From: an uncultured bacterium
Lineage (GTDB): Bacteria > Bacillota > Clostridia > Lachnospirales > Lachnospiraceae
Direction of reading: 5' to 3'
NCBI GenBank assembly: GCA_905215155.1
Contig: CAJMPJ010000037.1
Location: 1 to 37,306, forward strand
DNA: 37,306 nucleotides
Shown here: one piece after another, positions 14,816 through 23,990 of the stretch
How the letters are laid out: the number at the start of each line of letters is the position of its first letter
Position numbering within the stretch: the stretch's first letter is position 1
Program-made: the position numbers and the translations under genes
The notes under the pieces: generated by a model
What the model saw: only the letters and a program-made list of their open reading frames with translations
What the model was told of the DNA's origin: nothing
Databases searched by the model: none

Positions 14816-17515
14816 TTAGAAGATGTCATCTTTTTTAATTTTATGACGGATCAAACGATGGCGGTATTCTTGAAGCTCCCGGATGTTTGTCTGGTTATCA
14901 ATAAACTTACCGATCTCAGCCACTATGGTTGGAACCAAAGAAAGTCCTGCTGCAAGCAGCCAGTGAGAAGTCCCAATTGCAGTCAGATCAAAGAGTTTTC
15001 CTACCGATGGGAATGCTGCCAAAAAGCTGAAGACTGCGATCATGGCAATGGTGCTGTAAACCACCGGAGGATTATCCTTTAGGGTTCTCTTAAAGATGGA
15101 CTTTCTGCTGCGGACCGTATATAAGTGAAGGATGGAAGTCCAGCCCAGAATCAGGAATGCGACCGTCTGGCCGATGGCCTGGGATGGTTCGGGCATTCCG
15201 GGAAGAGGGCGGAAGGCACTGATATAATAACCGATCAAAACCACAGCGGAGCAGGCGATGGTCTGCTGAACGATCACGGTTAATAAGCCTCCGCTGAAAA
15301 AACTTTCCTCTCTGCGGATGGGAGCACGGTCCATCAGACGGGGATCAGAGCGTTCTCTTGATAAGTAAAGACCTGGAATCCCGTCACCAAGCACGTTGAC
15401 TAACAATAGCATGATGGGCGTTACCGGCATTCCCCAGCCTCTTAACTGAGCCACCAGCATGATAACAATTTCAGAAATATTGCAGACAAGAAGGAAATAA
15501 ATGGTCTTTCTAATATTGGAATAAACATTACGTCCTTCAGAAACCGCATCAATGATGGTAGAAAAGTTATCATCCGTTAATACCATATCAGATGCACTTT
15601 TTGCCACCTCGGTTCCGCTTTTTCCCATGGACACTCCCACGTCTGCTGCCTTTAATGCAGGCGTATCGTTGACACCGTCACCGGTCATGGAAACCACTTC
15701 TCCGTTCTCCTGCCATGCTTCCACGATACGGATTTTATCCTCCGGAGAAACCCGGGCGTAAACCGAGTAGTGATGGATATCCCTGCAAAGCTCTTCATCG
15801 GAAATAGTTTTAAGCTGCTGTCCGGTAAGAACCTTTTCATTCTCCCCAAGAATTCCGATATTTTTCGCAATGGCGCTTGCCGTAACGGCATGGTCACCGG
15901 TGATCATGATGGTACGGATTCCTGCCATCTTGGCTCGCTCCACCGCCTTGGCCGCTTCCGGCCGGGCCGGATCAATCAGTCCGATGAGTCCCAATAAGGA
16001 CAGATCCCGTTCCACTTCCTCCGGTTTATCCAGAGACGGTGCTGTTTCTGTCCGCCTAACCCCAAGGGCAAGTACCCGGAGTGCTTCTCCTGCAAATGCT
16101 TCATGAACACGGGCAACCTCTTCTTCCATAGCTTCATCAAAGGGCTGCAGAGGAAGCCGGTCCAAGGCCCCCTTGGTAAGAATCAAATATCCTCCTGAAA
16201 GCTCCTCCAAAACAATGGTCATCATCTTACGTTCCGAAGAAAACGGGATCTCTCCAACCATACGGTATTGACTGGAAATGATCTCTTTGGATAAGCCCTT
16301 TTCATGGAGAAGACGCATAATGGCTTTTTCCGTAGGATTGCCCATAATAGTCAAGGTGCCATCCATCTCAGTCTGAACGGAGGCATTGCTTGCAAGGGCA
16401 AATTTAGACAGCAAATCCTTTTGTTTTTCAGAGAATTCATTTTCGGCATCAAACGGTTCCTGGCCCGGAATCCATAGCTTTTCGATGGTCATCCGATTCT
16501 GTGTCAGGGTCCCCGTCTTATCGGAACAGATCACAGAAGTATTTCCAAGGGTTTCCACTGCAGAAAGTTTACGGATCAGGGCATTTTTCTGAACCATATT
16601 TTTAACACCCTGGGAAAGAGATAACGTTACGATTAAATTCAAGGTCTCAGGTACGGCTGCTACCGCCAGAGTTGCCGCCAGGGTAACCATGGACCAGAAG
16701 GATTCTCCCTGCAAAAGACCGATAATTAGAAGTAAAACGGCAGCAATAATTGCCACCATACTGATGGATTTTGCCACCTTTTCCAGCCTTCGCTGCAACG
16801 GTGTTTTGATTTTCTGTGAATTGTTTAAGTACCCTGCAATCTTTCCCATCTCACTGTGCATTCCCGTACCTGTAACAATGGCCACTCCATGACCGGAGGT
16901 CACATGACAGCCGGAGAATACCATGTTGATCTGATCTCCCAGAGGGACATTTCCCTGAAGCAGGATATCTGCATTTTTTTCAGAAGGCTCGCTTTCGCCG
17001 GTCAGCGCCGACTCATCCACCTGTAAATTGGTGCTGGAAATCAGGCGGGCGTCAGCCGGAACAATGCTTCCAAGCTGAAGAAGAATCACATCTCCGGGAA
17101 CCAGCTCGGCGGTATCAATTTCTTTTTGCACGCCGTCCCGCAGAACGATACAGTTGGGAGAATTCAAGCTTGTCAGCGCATCTAAAGCCTTCTCGGCGCT
17201 TCGCTCCTGGGTAATTGCCAGTATCAGGTTTAAAATGACAATGGAAACAATTACAACAGGTTCAATAAAGCCGTGGCCATCCTTTATCGCCATGCATAAG
17301 GAAAGAAGAGCAGCCAAAAGAAGAATTATGGTGGAAATATCTTTAAGCTGATGCAAAATATCTTTGATCAGACTGCTTTTTTCCTGCTGTGCAAATTCAT
17401 TCTTCCCATATTTGGCTTGCCGCTTTGCGGCCTCCTGCTCTGATAATCCCGTGTTTTGGTTGGTGTTAAAGTGTTCCAGTGTTCTCGCTATATTCGCTTC
17501 ATACCAATTTTCCAC
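14816..17515 (-). CDS. P-type cation-transporting ATPase (calcium-type)
   Basis: This is an 899-residue P2-type ATPase, probably exporting calcium or another divalent cation. The N-terminal cation-ATPase domain is at about 1-75. TGES (172-175) is in the actuator domain, and the phosphorylated Asp332 is in SDKTGTLTQNR. The hinge motif GDGVNDTPALKAADVG lies later in the P domain, followed by the C-terminal helices. Helix 4 has PETLN (Pro289, Glu290), where calcium pumps usually have PEGLP. Helix 5 keeps CNISE, and helix 6 keeps N..GD. It starts at a GTG with GGAGG eight bases upstream. An XRE regulator lies 20 bases upstream, so the pair is an operon. The exact ion is uncertain. Confidence 0.92.
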   Translation of the reverse strand: MENWYEANIARTLEHFNTNQNTGLSEQEAAKRQAKYGKNEFAQQEKSSLIKDILHQLKDISTIILLLAALLSLCMAIKDGHGFIEPVVIVSIVILNLILAITQERSAEKALDALTSLNSPNCIVLRDGVQKEIDTAELVPGDVILLQLGSIVPADARLISSTNLQVDESALTGESEPSEKNADILLQGNVPLGDQINMVFSGCHVTSGHGVAIVTGTGMHSEMGKIAGYLNNSQKIKTPLQRRLEKVAKSISMVAIIAAVLLLIIGLLQGESFWSMVTLAATLAVAAVPETLNLIVTLSLSQGVKNMVQKNALIRKLSAVETLGNTSVICSDKTGTLTQNRMTIEKLWIPGQEPFDAENEFSEKQKDLLSKFALASNASVQTEMDGTLTIMGNPTEKAIMRLLHEKGLSKEIISSQYRMVGEIPFSSERKMMTIVLEELSGGYLILTKGALDRLPLQPFDEAMEEEVARVHEAFAGEALRVLALGVRRTETAPSLDKPEEVERDLSLLGLIGLIDPARPEAAKAVERAKMAGIRTIMITGDHAVTASAIAKNIGILGENEKVLTGQQLKTISDEELCRDIHHYSVYARVSPEDKIRIVEAWQENGEVVSMTGDGVNDTPALKAADVGVSMGKSGTEVAKSASDMVLTDDNFSTIIDAVSEGRNVYSNIRKTIYFLLVCNISEIVIMLVAQLRGWGMPVTPIMLLLVNVLGDGIPGLYLSRERSDPRLMDRAPIRREESFFSGGLLTVIVQQTIACSAVVLIGYYISAFRPLPGMPEPSQAIGQTVAFLILGWTSILHLYTVRSRKSIFKRTLKDNPPVVYSTIAMIAVFSFLAAFPSVGKLFDLTAIGTSHWLLAAGLSLVPTIVAEIGKFIDNQTNIRELQEYRHRLIRHKIKKDDIF

Positions 17516-17535
17516 TCTATCATCCTCCTTTCAAA

Positions 17536-18174
17536 TCAAGGTGTTTCATTTACTGGTTCCTTAAGTTTTTCTTCGACCATCTTTTCCAGCCTGCGCTCCA
17601 TGGTCTCCGCACAGCGGTTCACCTCCTCGTTGATCCGTTTTGTTGCATGGAATGCGGCATCATAAACAACTCTTGGCTTATCATGCACCACCTGCCGGAT
17701 GGATTCCTCCGGTACGGAAATCTTTTTCAGTTCCTTCACCGGTACGGCGATATCCTCTTTCAGATTCTCATAGCTGTACAGCACCCTGCGGACCTGTACG
17801 CAGCAATGATTCATCACCTGCACGATGTCATCCGCCATATCGAGTTCCACCGACTTTTCCAGGGTCTCGATCAGAGAGGATACCATTTCCTGAATCTCCG
17901 GCTGGGGAAGTTTTTCCATAATACGGAACAGGGATTCCGATTTTTTCAGGGAAATAACCTCATCCCGCTTATACCGGTACTCCGTTCCTCCCATCAAAAA
18001 TTCCAAAGTCACTCCGAAATAATCCGCCGTATGTCTGGCAAAATCAATATCCGGTGCCCGCTTTTCATTTTCATAATTGTTGACGGTCATTCGGCTGACC
18101 CCTAATTCTGCCGCCAGCCGTTCCTGACTTAAATGTCTCTCCTCCCGGAGCGTCTTAATCCGTTTCCCTATCAT
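17536..18174 (-). CDS. XRE-family transcriptional regulator
   Basis: This encodes a 212-residue DNA-binding regulator. Residues 1-60 form a Cro/CI-type helix-turn-helix (RIKTLREERHLSQERLAAELGVSRMTVNNYE). The C-terminal 150 residues are helical and charged and probably serve in oligomerisation or ligand sensing; no known sensor motif is visible. The ATG at 18174 is chosen because GGAGG lies 10 bases upstream and the HTH starts there. The upstream reading only adds a hydrophobic stretch. It is the first gene of an operon with the P-type ATPase. AATGATA-type half-sites in its promoter suggest autoregulation and control of the pump. Confidence 0.88.
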   Translation of the reverse strand: MIGKRIKTLREERHLSQERLAAELGVSRMTVNNYENEKRAPDIDFARHTADYFGVTLEFLMGGTEYRYKRDEVISLKKSESLFRIMEKLPQPEIQEMVSSLIETLEKSVELDMADDIVQVMNHCCVQVRRVLYSYENLKEDIAVPVKELKKISVPEESIRQVVHDKPRVVYDAAFHATKRINEEVNRCAETMERRLEKMVEEKLKEPVNETP

Positions 18175-18199
18175 GTTCCACACACCTCCCTTAAATATA

Positions 18200-18228
18200 A
18201 TTATAAAGGATAATGATAACAAAGTAAA
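18200..18228 (-). promoter_or_regulatory. Promoter of the XRE-ATPase operon
   Basis: On the minus strand TTTACT (18223-18228) is followed after 17 bases by TATAAT (18200-18205). The spacer carries the half-site AATGATAAC (18212-18220). Confidence 0.75.
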
Positions 18229-18240
18229 TCTTTTTTATAA

Positions 18241-18262
18241 AATGATATCAAACGTTATCATT
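18241..18262. promoter_or_regulatory. Candidate operator for the XRE regulator
   Basis: AATGATA (18241-18247) and TATCATT (18256-18262) form an inverted repeat with an 8-base gap just upstream of the promoter. A third copy of the half-site lies inside the promoter spacer. Use as an operator is inference. Confidence 0.4.
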
Positions 18263-18284
18263 TTTTTATATTTTATTTCCATCC

Positions 18285-18310
18285 AAAAAACGCCGGAGCA
18301 ATGTCCGGCG
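18285..18310 (-). terminator. Terminator of the BNR-repeat gene
   Basis: CGCCGGA (18291-18297) and TCCGGCG (18304-18310) form a hairpin followed on the minus strand by six T. Confidence 0.9.
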
Positions 18311-18334
18311 CCTTACTGCACGTATTTATTTTCC

Positions 18335-19456
18335 TCAGGCTCTATGGTCTCCAATGATATCATTTTCTGTAAAACGCATGTATTTTATACCTGTACGGTC
18401 TTTATAGGCAAATACCAGATGAAGAGCTTCATCCTCCCCCTGTAAAAGAAACGGATTTTCATACCGGCTGTTGCTGTCCTGGTTTCTCTCACCGGCAAAC
18501 CCTTCCCCAGGCTCCATATGGCGAACGTAGGGCCATGTGATTCCTTCATCCTCCGATAAGGCCACAGAGACCGGACAACAGTTTCCGGAAAAGCCATCCC
18601 CGCCTGAAGCAGCCGGTTCCCCGCTGGTCGGATTATAAGCAATTGCAATCCGCCCGCTGTTTAAACGTACCGCACTGATTCCAGAGTTGTTATTTGGAAG
18701 AATCGTCTTTAAAGGAGAGGACCAGCTGCTTCCCCAGTCAAAGGATTCGCTCCGGTAAATAAAGTCGGCAAAGCGGCTCCTCATAAATGCAATGAGATGC
18801 CCCTGTTCCAGTTCTACTACATTGGCCTGTATGCGCCCCTTGCTTTCCGGTACAAATACGGTTTTCCAGGCAGCTCCCTCGTCATCGGATATCCGGAAAA
18901 CCGTCGGGTCCCCGGTCAATCCTGTTTTTAGGTCCTTTGAAATCCAGTTGGAAAAAATCAGCCTGCCGTTTTTAAGAATCTTTATGGGCTGGCTGCACAT
19001 ACTTCCAGATTCCGGAAACAATCCCTTTGCTTCTTCCCAGGTTCTTCCTCCGTCAAAGCTTTTCTGATAACGAATCATGGAAGTGTGATTCATATTGGCC
19101 TTTCCGGATACCCCTTCCGACTGGGCTGTATAGACCATCCACACCGCATTATCCGGCCCAAGAAACAGAGACGGATTCTGCTCGCTCCGCTTGGAATCCC
19201 TGGAAACCTTAACATGCTTTTTCCAATGAGCTTCTCCTTTTATAAGGCGGGCACAAACAATGCTCTCACCGGCACTTCCTTCATTGGCTCCGGCAGACCA
19301 CGCACACAAAAGATCTCCTCCCGGAAGCTCCAAAAGAGACGGTGCCTGGACAAATTGATAAGAGCCTGAAGGGATCAGAGCCTCCAAAGTTCCCATATTG
19401 TCATTACGGTAGATGGTTCCATCCGGTGTAAGACCCGGTAAGCGTTTGAATTCCAT
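18335..19456 (-). CDS. BNR-repeat sialidase-like protein
   Basis: This encodes a 373-residue beta-propeller protein of the BNR/sialidase superfamily (PF13088-like). Four Asp-box motifs are visible: SFDGGRTW (133-140), SDDEGAAW (190-197), SFDWGSSW (238-245) and SEDEGITW (301-308). Conserved-looking segments are RSEQNPSLF, MCSQPIKILKNGRLIFSNW and IQANVVELEQGHLIAFMRSR. No signal peptide or wall anchor is present, so it is probably cytoplasmic and would act on an imported oligosaccharide. True sialidase activity is not shown; other glycan hydrolases share this fold. GGGAGG precedes the ATG. It has its own promoter and terminator. Confidence 0.8.
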   Translation of the reverse strand: MEFKRLPGLTPDGTIYRNDNMGTLEALIPSGSYQFVQAPSLLELPGGDLLCAWSAGANEGSAGESIVCARLIKGEAHWKKHVKVSRDSKRSEQNPSLFLGPDNAVWMVYTAQSEGVSGKANMNHTSMIRYQKSFDGGRTWEEAKGLFPESGSMCSQPIKILKNGRLIFSNWISKDLKTGLTGDPTVFRISDDEGAAWKTVFVPESKGRIQANVVELEQGHLIAFMRSRFADFIYRSESFDWGSSWSSPLKTILPNNNSGISAVRLNSGRIAIAYNPTSGEPAASGGDGFSGNCCPVSVALSEDEGITWPYVRHMEPGEGFAGERNQDSNSRYENPFLLQGEDEALHLVFAYKDRTGIKYMRFTENDIIGDHRA

Positions 19457-19479
19457 TTGCTTAATCCTCCCTGTACTTT

Positions 19480-19507
19480 ATTATAAGGTCCAGAATGTTC
19501 CGGTCAA
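19480..19507 (-). promoter_or_regulatory. Promoter of the BNR-repeat gene
   Basis: On the minus strand TTGACC (19502-19507) is followed after 16 bases by a perfect TATAAT (19480-19485), 24 bases before the ATG. The rest of the gap up to 19720 is AT-rich, with no gene or RNA that I can support. Confidence 0.75.
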
Positions 19508-19723
19508 CCGCGCCGCTTACACTGAAACGCAGCCATTGAATACTCCCTTATCTTTTTTATATGAAGAAATTACCTCATATTATTCTAAAAAAAAATATTT
19601 TCAGCATATTTTTTCGTTAAATTATATAAAAATATTTTTATCATTTTTTATTTTTTAGATATAATTATAGTATTGTTCGTTTTTTCACAAGGTTTATACT
19701 CATTATTTACCTTCTCTTCTGCA

Positions 19724-19755
19724 CAAAAAAAAGAGAGGAGCTTAAAATCCTCTCT
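19724..19755 (-). terminator. Terminator of the fatty acid synthesis operon
   Basis: AGAGAGGA (19732-19739) pairs with TCCTCTCT (19748-19755). Eight T follow on the minus strand. It is placed directly after the last gene of the operon. Confidence 0.93.
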
Positions 19756-19761
19756 TAATAT

Positions 19762-20883
19762 CTATGCTTCACCAACCAGATCCTTCATAACCGCATCAAC
19801 GGATTCCAGCTTTTCTGCCCGGTAAGCGTTGCTTCCGCAGAACAGTAGTCCCTGATCGGTCCTTCCTTCCGCCGAATCCACCAAAGCCTTTGTAATGCAG
19901 TAAGGAATGGTCTTATGATCGCATTTTTCCAGACACTGATAGCAGTGTTCCAGTTTAAACGGAACCTTGCCCACATCCTTTAAAAACGGGTTCACAATTG
20001 CCCTTCCAGGCATTCCTACCGGGCTTTTGGTAATGATAATGTCTTCTTTCTTTGCGTTAATATAAGCCTGCTTATATTCCATGGGAGCATCACATTCAAA
20101 GGTGGTCACAAAACGGGTCGCTACCTGGACCCCGTCTGCACCCAGGTCCATCTGATGCAGGACATCTTCATGGGTATAAATGCCGCCTGCTGTCACCACC
20201 GGAATCACCTTATTGTATTTCTTCCCGTATTCCTTTACCAGACGGATGATGCCTCTTATTTCCTCTTCATATTCTTCCCGCTTATAGGTGCATTCCACAT
20301 CCTCGGAATCCACACCAAGCTCCGTAAGATGTTCCTTGGAAAAGCCCAGATGACCTCCGGCCAAAGGTCCTTCCACCACCACAAGATCCGGTGCCTGATG
20401 GTACTTTCTGTCCCACAGCTTACAGATGACCATGGCAGACTTTACCGTTGAGACAATGGGGGCAATCTTGGTTTTTAACATGCTCCCCGCCTCTTCTGCT
20501 GCCTCCGCCACATATTCCGGCAGGCTTACGGGAAGTCCGGCTCCGGATATGATAAGATCCGCTCCGGCTTTCACCGCTTTTTTTACATAACTTGCATAAT
20601 TCTTTGTCGCAACCATAATGTTAAATCCAATGATTCCATCCGGCGCGATCTCTCTTGCCTTTTTTATTTCGGTTCCAATGGCCCGCAGATTAGCTTCCAG
20701 GGGATTTTTCAAAAAATCAGGTTCCCGAAAACCGATCTGTGCCGTTGAAATAATTCCTATGCCTCCGGACTTTGCCACTGCTCCAGCTAAAGAGGAAAGG
20801 CTGATGCCTACTCCCATCCCGCCCTGGATCACCGGATTCCTTGCCACAAGATCTCCTATTACCAAAGGTTTTAATGTTCCCAT
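19762..20883 (-). CDS. Nitronate monooxygenase-like (FabK-related) flavoprotein
   Basis: This is a 373-residue TIM-barrel FMN protein of the nitronate monooxygenase/2-nitropropane dioxygenase family, which also contains FabK. The N-terminal NPVIQGGMGVGISLSSLAGAVAKSGGIGII binds the flavin. VTAGGIY and GADGVQVATRFVTTFEC form the phosphate-binding part. The C-terminal region is extended and cysteine-rich (HCYQCLEKCDHKTIPYC), unlike FabK of this operon. It is the last gene of the fab operon. Its ATG shares one base with the accDA stop (TAATG), which implies translational coupling. The reaction is not known from sequence: a nitronate oxidase or a second acyl reductase is possible. Confidence 0.85.
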   Translation of the reverse strand: MGTLKPLVIGDLVARNPVIQGGMGVGISLSSLAGAVAKSGGIGIISTAQIGFREPDFLKNPLEANLRAIGTEIKKAREIAPDGIIGFNIMVATKNYASYVKKAVKAGADLIISGAGLPVSLPEYVAEAAEEAGSMLKTKIAPIVSTVKSAMVICKLWDRKYHQAPDLVVVEGPLAGGHLGFSKEHLTELGVDSEDVECTYKREEYEEEIRGIIRLVKEYGKKYNKVIPVVTAGGIYTHEDVLHQMDLGADGVQVATRFVTTFECDAPMEYKQAYINAKKEDIIITKSPVGMPGRAIVNPFLKDVGKVPFKLEHCYQCLEKCDHKTIPYCITKALVDSAEGRTDQGLLFCGSNAYRAEKLESVDAVMKDLVGEA

Positions 20884-22607
20884 TACATTCTCCTAAATCT
20901 TTCATATCTCTGATTTGCAAGCTCTTCTTTACTCATGGCAAGGTAGGTGAGGAAAAATTCTCCCAACGCCTTATCCATCTCCTCTGCAACAACGGATATA
21001 TTCTCTCCCGTTACCGGTTCTTCCTCCGGAATAATCCGTTCGATCAGTCCTAAATCCAGCAGATCCTTTGCCGTTATCTTCATGACTCTGGCGGCATCGC
21101 TGGCCTTTTTGCTGTCTTTATAAAGGATCGAGGCAAAGCCTTCCGGGGATAGAATGGAATAGATGGCATTTTCTAACATCCATACTTCATTGCCTACTGC
21201 CATGGCAAGCGCACCTCCGCTGCCGCCTTCTCCAATGACGATGGATAAGACCGGCACCGTTAGATCTGCCATCTCAAACAGGTTTCTGGCAATGGCCTCT
21301 CCCTGTCCCCGTTCCTCTGCCTCCAGACCGCAGAATGCCCCCGGCGTATCCACAAAGCAGACAATGGGTCTTTGAAAGGCTTCCGCCTGCTTCATGAGCC
21401 TAAGCGCTTTCCGGTATCCTTCCGGGGAAGGCATTCCAAAGTTGCGCTTGATGTTATCTTTTGTATTTTTCCCTTTTTCCTGTCCGATGACCGTTACCGG
21501 CATTCCGTGGAAAGAAGCGATTCCACCCACAATGGCACCGTCATCTTTAAAATAGCGGTCCCCGGAAAACTCCATAAAGTCATCAAACAGCTCCTTCATA
21601 TAATCCGAAGCCACCGGACGGTCTCCCCGCCTGGATAAGAGAACCGTATCCCAGGCACTCCTTTTGCTCTTTTTCAAACAGAAGCATTTCTTTTTTCCAC
21701 CATCTTCTTTCGCAGACGGCTGGTTATCCACATGAAATTCCTTCTTTGTATCAGGATTGTGGAGTTTTAAAATCCGGGATAAAGTTTCCTTCATCTCATT
21801 CCGGGGAACGATTTTGTCAATGAAACCATGTTCAAGAAGAAACTCAGACCTTTGAAACCCTTCCGGCAGCTTTTGACCGATGGTCTGCTCAATGACACGG
21901 GGACCGGCAAAACCGATCAAAGCTCCCGGCTCCGCAAGGATCACATCCCCAAGCATGGCAAAACTTGCCGTTACGCCCCCGGTGGTAGGATCCGTAAGTA
22001 CGCTGATATAGAGCTGGCCGGCCTCATGATGGCGCTTTAAGGCCGCTGAGGTCTTTGCCATCTGCATCAGGGATACGATTCCCTCCTGCATTCTGGCCCC
22101 GCCGGAACAGGCAAACAGTACCACCGGCAGCTTCTGTTTCGTTGCCTCTTCCACCGCTCTTGCGATCTTTTCTCCCACCGCATGGCCCATGCTGCTCATA
22201 ATAAAACGGGCATCCATAACGCCCAGCACCGCCCTCTGACCGCCGATCTCACAGATACCAGTGACAATGGCTTCAGAAAGTCCGGTTTTTTCCTGGGTCG
22301 CCGCTACTTTTTTATCATATCCCGGAAAATCCAACGGATTTTTAAACTCCATCTCCTTATCCCATTCCGTAAAGGTTCCTGGATCTGCTGTCATTTCAAT
22401 TCTCTGATACGCATGAAGACGGAAATAGCCGCTGCATTTCGGGCAGATGTAATGATTGTTTCTCACATCCTCCGCATAAATGGGCTGGCCGCATTTGTTG
22501 CACTTTTTCCAAAGTCCTGCCGGGATGTTTGGTTCCTCTGCTTTATCCGGAGTTTTGTATTTGCTGTCGATGACGGTATAGGTCTTCTTAAACATGTTTC
22601 TTAACAT
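20883..22607 (-). CDS. accDA: Fused acetyl-CoA carboxylase carboxyltransferase, beta-alpha
   Basis: This single 574-residue protein joins both carboxyltransferase subunits, which transfer the carboxyl group from biotin to acetyl-CoA to give malonyl-CoA. The AccD part (1 to about 290) begins with a zinc ribbon using Cys36, Cys39, Cys55 and Cys58. It continues with SGGARMQEG and [17 protein letters not shown] Lys/Cys-rich linker follows. The AccA part (about 310-560) has [26 protein letters not shown] and [10 protein letters not shown]. The start is the ATG at 22607: AAAGGAG lies 8 bases upstream, while the GTG three codons earlier is too near it. It follows accC by 21 bases. Confidence 0.95.
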   Translation of the reverse strand: MLRNMFKKTYTVIDSKYKTPDKAEEPNIPAGLWKKCNKCGQPIYAEDVRNNHYICPKCSGYFRLHAYQRIEMTADPGTFTEWDKEMEFKNPLDFPGYDKKVAATQEKTGLSEAIVTGICEIGGQRAVLGVMDARFIMSSMGHAVGEKIARAVEEATKQKLPVVLFACSGGARMQEGIVSLMQMAKTSAALKRHHEAGQLYISVLTDPTTGGVTASFAMLGDVILAEPGALIGFAGPRVIEQTIGQKLPEGFQRSEFLLEHGFIDKIVPRNEMKETLSRILKLHNPDTKKEFHVDNQPSAKEDGGKKKCFCLKKSKRSAWDTVLLSRRGDRPVASDYMKELFDDFMEFSGDRYFKDDGAIVGGIASFHGMPVTVIGQEKGKNTKDNIKRNFGMPSPEGYRKALRLMKQAEAFQRPIVCFVDTPGAFCGLEAEERGQGEAIARNLFEMADLTVPVLSIVIGEGGSGGALAMAVGNEVWMLENAIYSILSPEGFASILYKDSKKASDAARVMKITAKDLLDLGLIERIIPEEEPVTGENISVVAEEMDKALGEFFLTYLAMSKEELANQRYERFRRM

Positions 22608-22628
22608 AAGATACACTCCTTTATTTGC

Positions 22629-23981
22629 TTACCGCACATAGTCCGGAAAATATTTGGGGATAAAGTCTGTATCCACGTCTCCGTCACGGTAAGCCTCATG
22701 ACTTAAGATATCGAACTGGAAATCCACATTGGTCTCAATCCCTTCAATGATCAGCTCTCCCAGAGCGCTTCTCATCTTAGAAATGGCCTCCCTACGGTCC
22801 TTTCCATGAACAATGAGCTTCATCAGCATGGAATCATAATTGGCCGGAACCTTATAATCGCTGTAAATGTGGGTATCAATGCGGACACCGTTTCCTCCCG
22901 GAACATGGACATTCTTAATCAGTCCCGGACACGGCATAAAGTTCTTTGCCGGATTTTCCGCATTGATTCTGCATTCAATGGCGTGGCCTGAAATGCAGAT
23001 ATCTTCCTGCTTTACGCTTAATGGTTCTCCTGCTGCAACGCGGATCTGTTCTTTAATGAGGTCAAGTCCCGTGACCATTTCTGTCACCGGATGCTCCACC
23101 TGAATCCTTGTATTCATCTCCATAAAATAAAAGTTCTTATGCGCATCCAAAAGAAATTCAATGGTACCTGCATTTTCATAGCCCACTGCCTTTGCGGCGC
23201 GGACTGCCACCTCACCCATCTGATGACGGAGTGTTTCAGAGATGGCCGCAGAGGGAGATTCTTCTAATACCTTCTGATGGCGTCTTTGAATGGAACAGTC
23301 CCGTTCTCCAAGATGAACCACATGGCCGAATTTATCCGCCATGATCTGGAACTCGATATGGCGGGGCTTTTCAATATACTTTTCGATATACATCGTATCA
23401 TCGGAAAATCCCTTAACCGACTCCATCTGGGCATTTTGAAAATTGGCTTCAAAATCCTCAGGCCCTCTGGAAATTCTCATCCCTTTTCCGCCGCCGCCGG
23501 AGGAAGCCTTGATCATAACCGGAAAACCAATCTTTTCGGCCATGGCCTTTGCTTCTTCCACCTGATAAACGGCTTCTTTTCCGCCTGGGACCACCGGAAT
23601 GTTTGCCTCCATCATGGTCTTTCTGGCTTCCGATTTGTTTCCCATCCGGTTGATGATTTCCGCTGACGGACCAATAAAGGTAATGTTACATTTTTCACAA
23701 AGTTCTGCAAACCTTGCATTTTCGGACAGAAAACCAAATCCGGGATGAATGGCATCCGCCTTCATGGCAACCGTCGCCGTAAGAATGCGTTCCATATTTA
23801 AATAGCTCTGGGTCGAAGGGGCCGGACCGATGCAGATGGCCTCATCCGCTAACAGAGTGTGAAGACTGTCCCGGTCTGCTTCCGAATAAACAGCCACCGT
23901 TTTAATGCCCATTTCCCGGCAGGCTCTAATGATCCTTACCGCAATCTCGCCCCGGTTGGCAATTAAAATCTTATCAAACAT
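22629..23981 (-). CDS. accC: Acetyl-CoA carboxylase, biotin carboxylase subunit
   Basis: This is a 450-residue biotin carboxylase that uses ATP and bicarbonate to carboxylate the biotin on AccB. It starts MFDKILIANRGEIAVRIIRACREMG, the standard family N-terminus. The ATP-grasp glycine-rich loop is at SSGGGGKGMR. FLLDAHKNFYFMEMNTRIQVEHPVTEMV is the active-site region, and the C-terminal domain follows. The ATG at 23981 is chosen because GGATAGG lies about 8 bases upstream, overlapping the end of fabZ. A GTG at 23990 would put the start inside that site. The gap to fabZ is only nine bases. Confidence 0.97.
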   Translation of the reverse strand: MFDKILIANRGEIAVRIIRACREMGIKTVAVYSEADRDSLHTLLADEAICIGPAPSTQSYLNMERILTATVAMKADAIHPGFGFLSENARFAELCEKCNITFIGPSAEIINRMGNKSEARKTMMEANIPVVPGGKEAVYQVEEAKAMAEKIGFPVMIKASSGGGGKGMRISRGPEDFEANFQNAQMESVKGFSDDTMYIEKYIEKPRHIEFQIMADKFGHVVHLGERDCSIQRRHQKVLEESPSAAISETLRHQMGEVAVRAAKAVGYENAGTIEFLLDAHKNFYFMEMNTRIQVEHPVTEMVTGLDLIKEQIRVAAGEPLSVKQEDICISGHAIECRINAENPAKNFMPCPGLIKNVHVPGGNGVRIDTHIYSDYKVPANYDSMLMKLIVHGKDRREAISKMRSALGELIIEGIETNVDFQFDILSHEAYRDGDVDTDFIPKYFPDYVR

Positions 23982-23990
23982 CACGTGCAC

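Noticed and set aside
17479..18105. A 208-residue plus-strand open frame opposite the XRE regulator
   Set aside because: No ribosome binding site or recognisable motif, while the opposite strand encodes a clear helix-turn-helix protein.
18353..18364. Perfect palindrome AATGATATCATT as another XRE operator
   Set aside because: It lies inside the 3' end of the BNR-repeat gene, away from any promoter, and can be explained by coding sequence and AT-rich chance.
19508..19720. AT-rich gap upstream of the BNR gene as an origin, attachment site or small RNA
   Set aside because: Only homopolymer-rich A/T runs are present. No DnaA boxes, repeats or stable hairpins stand out.
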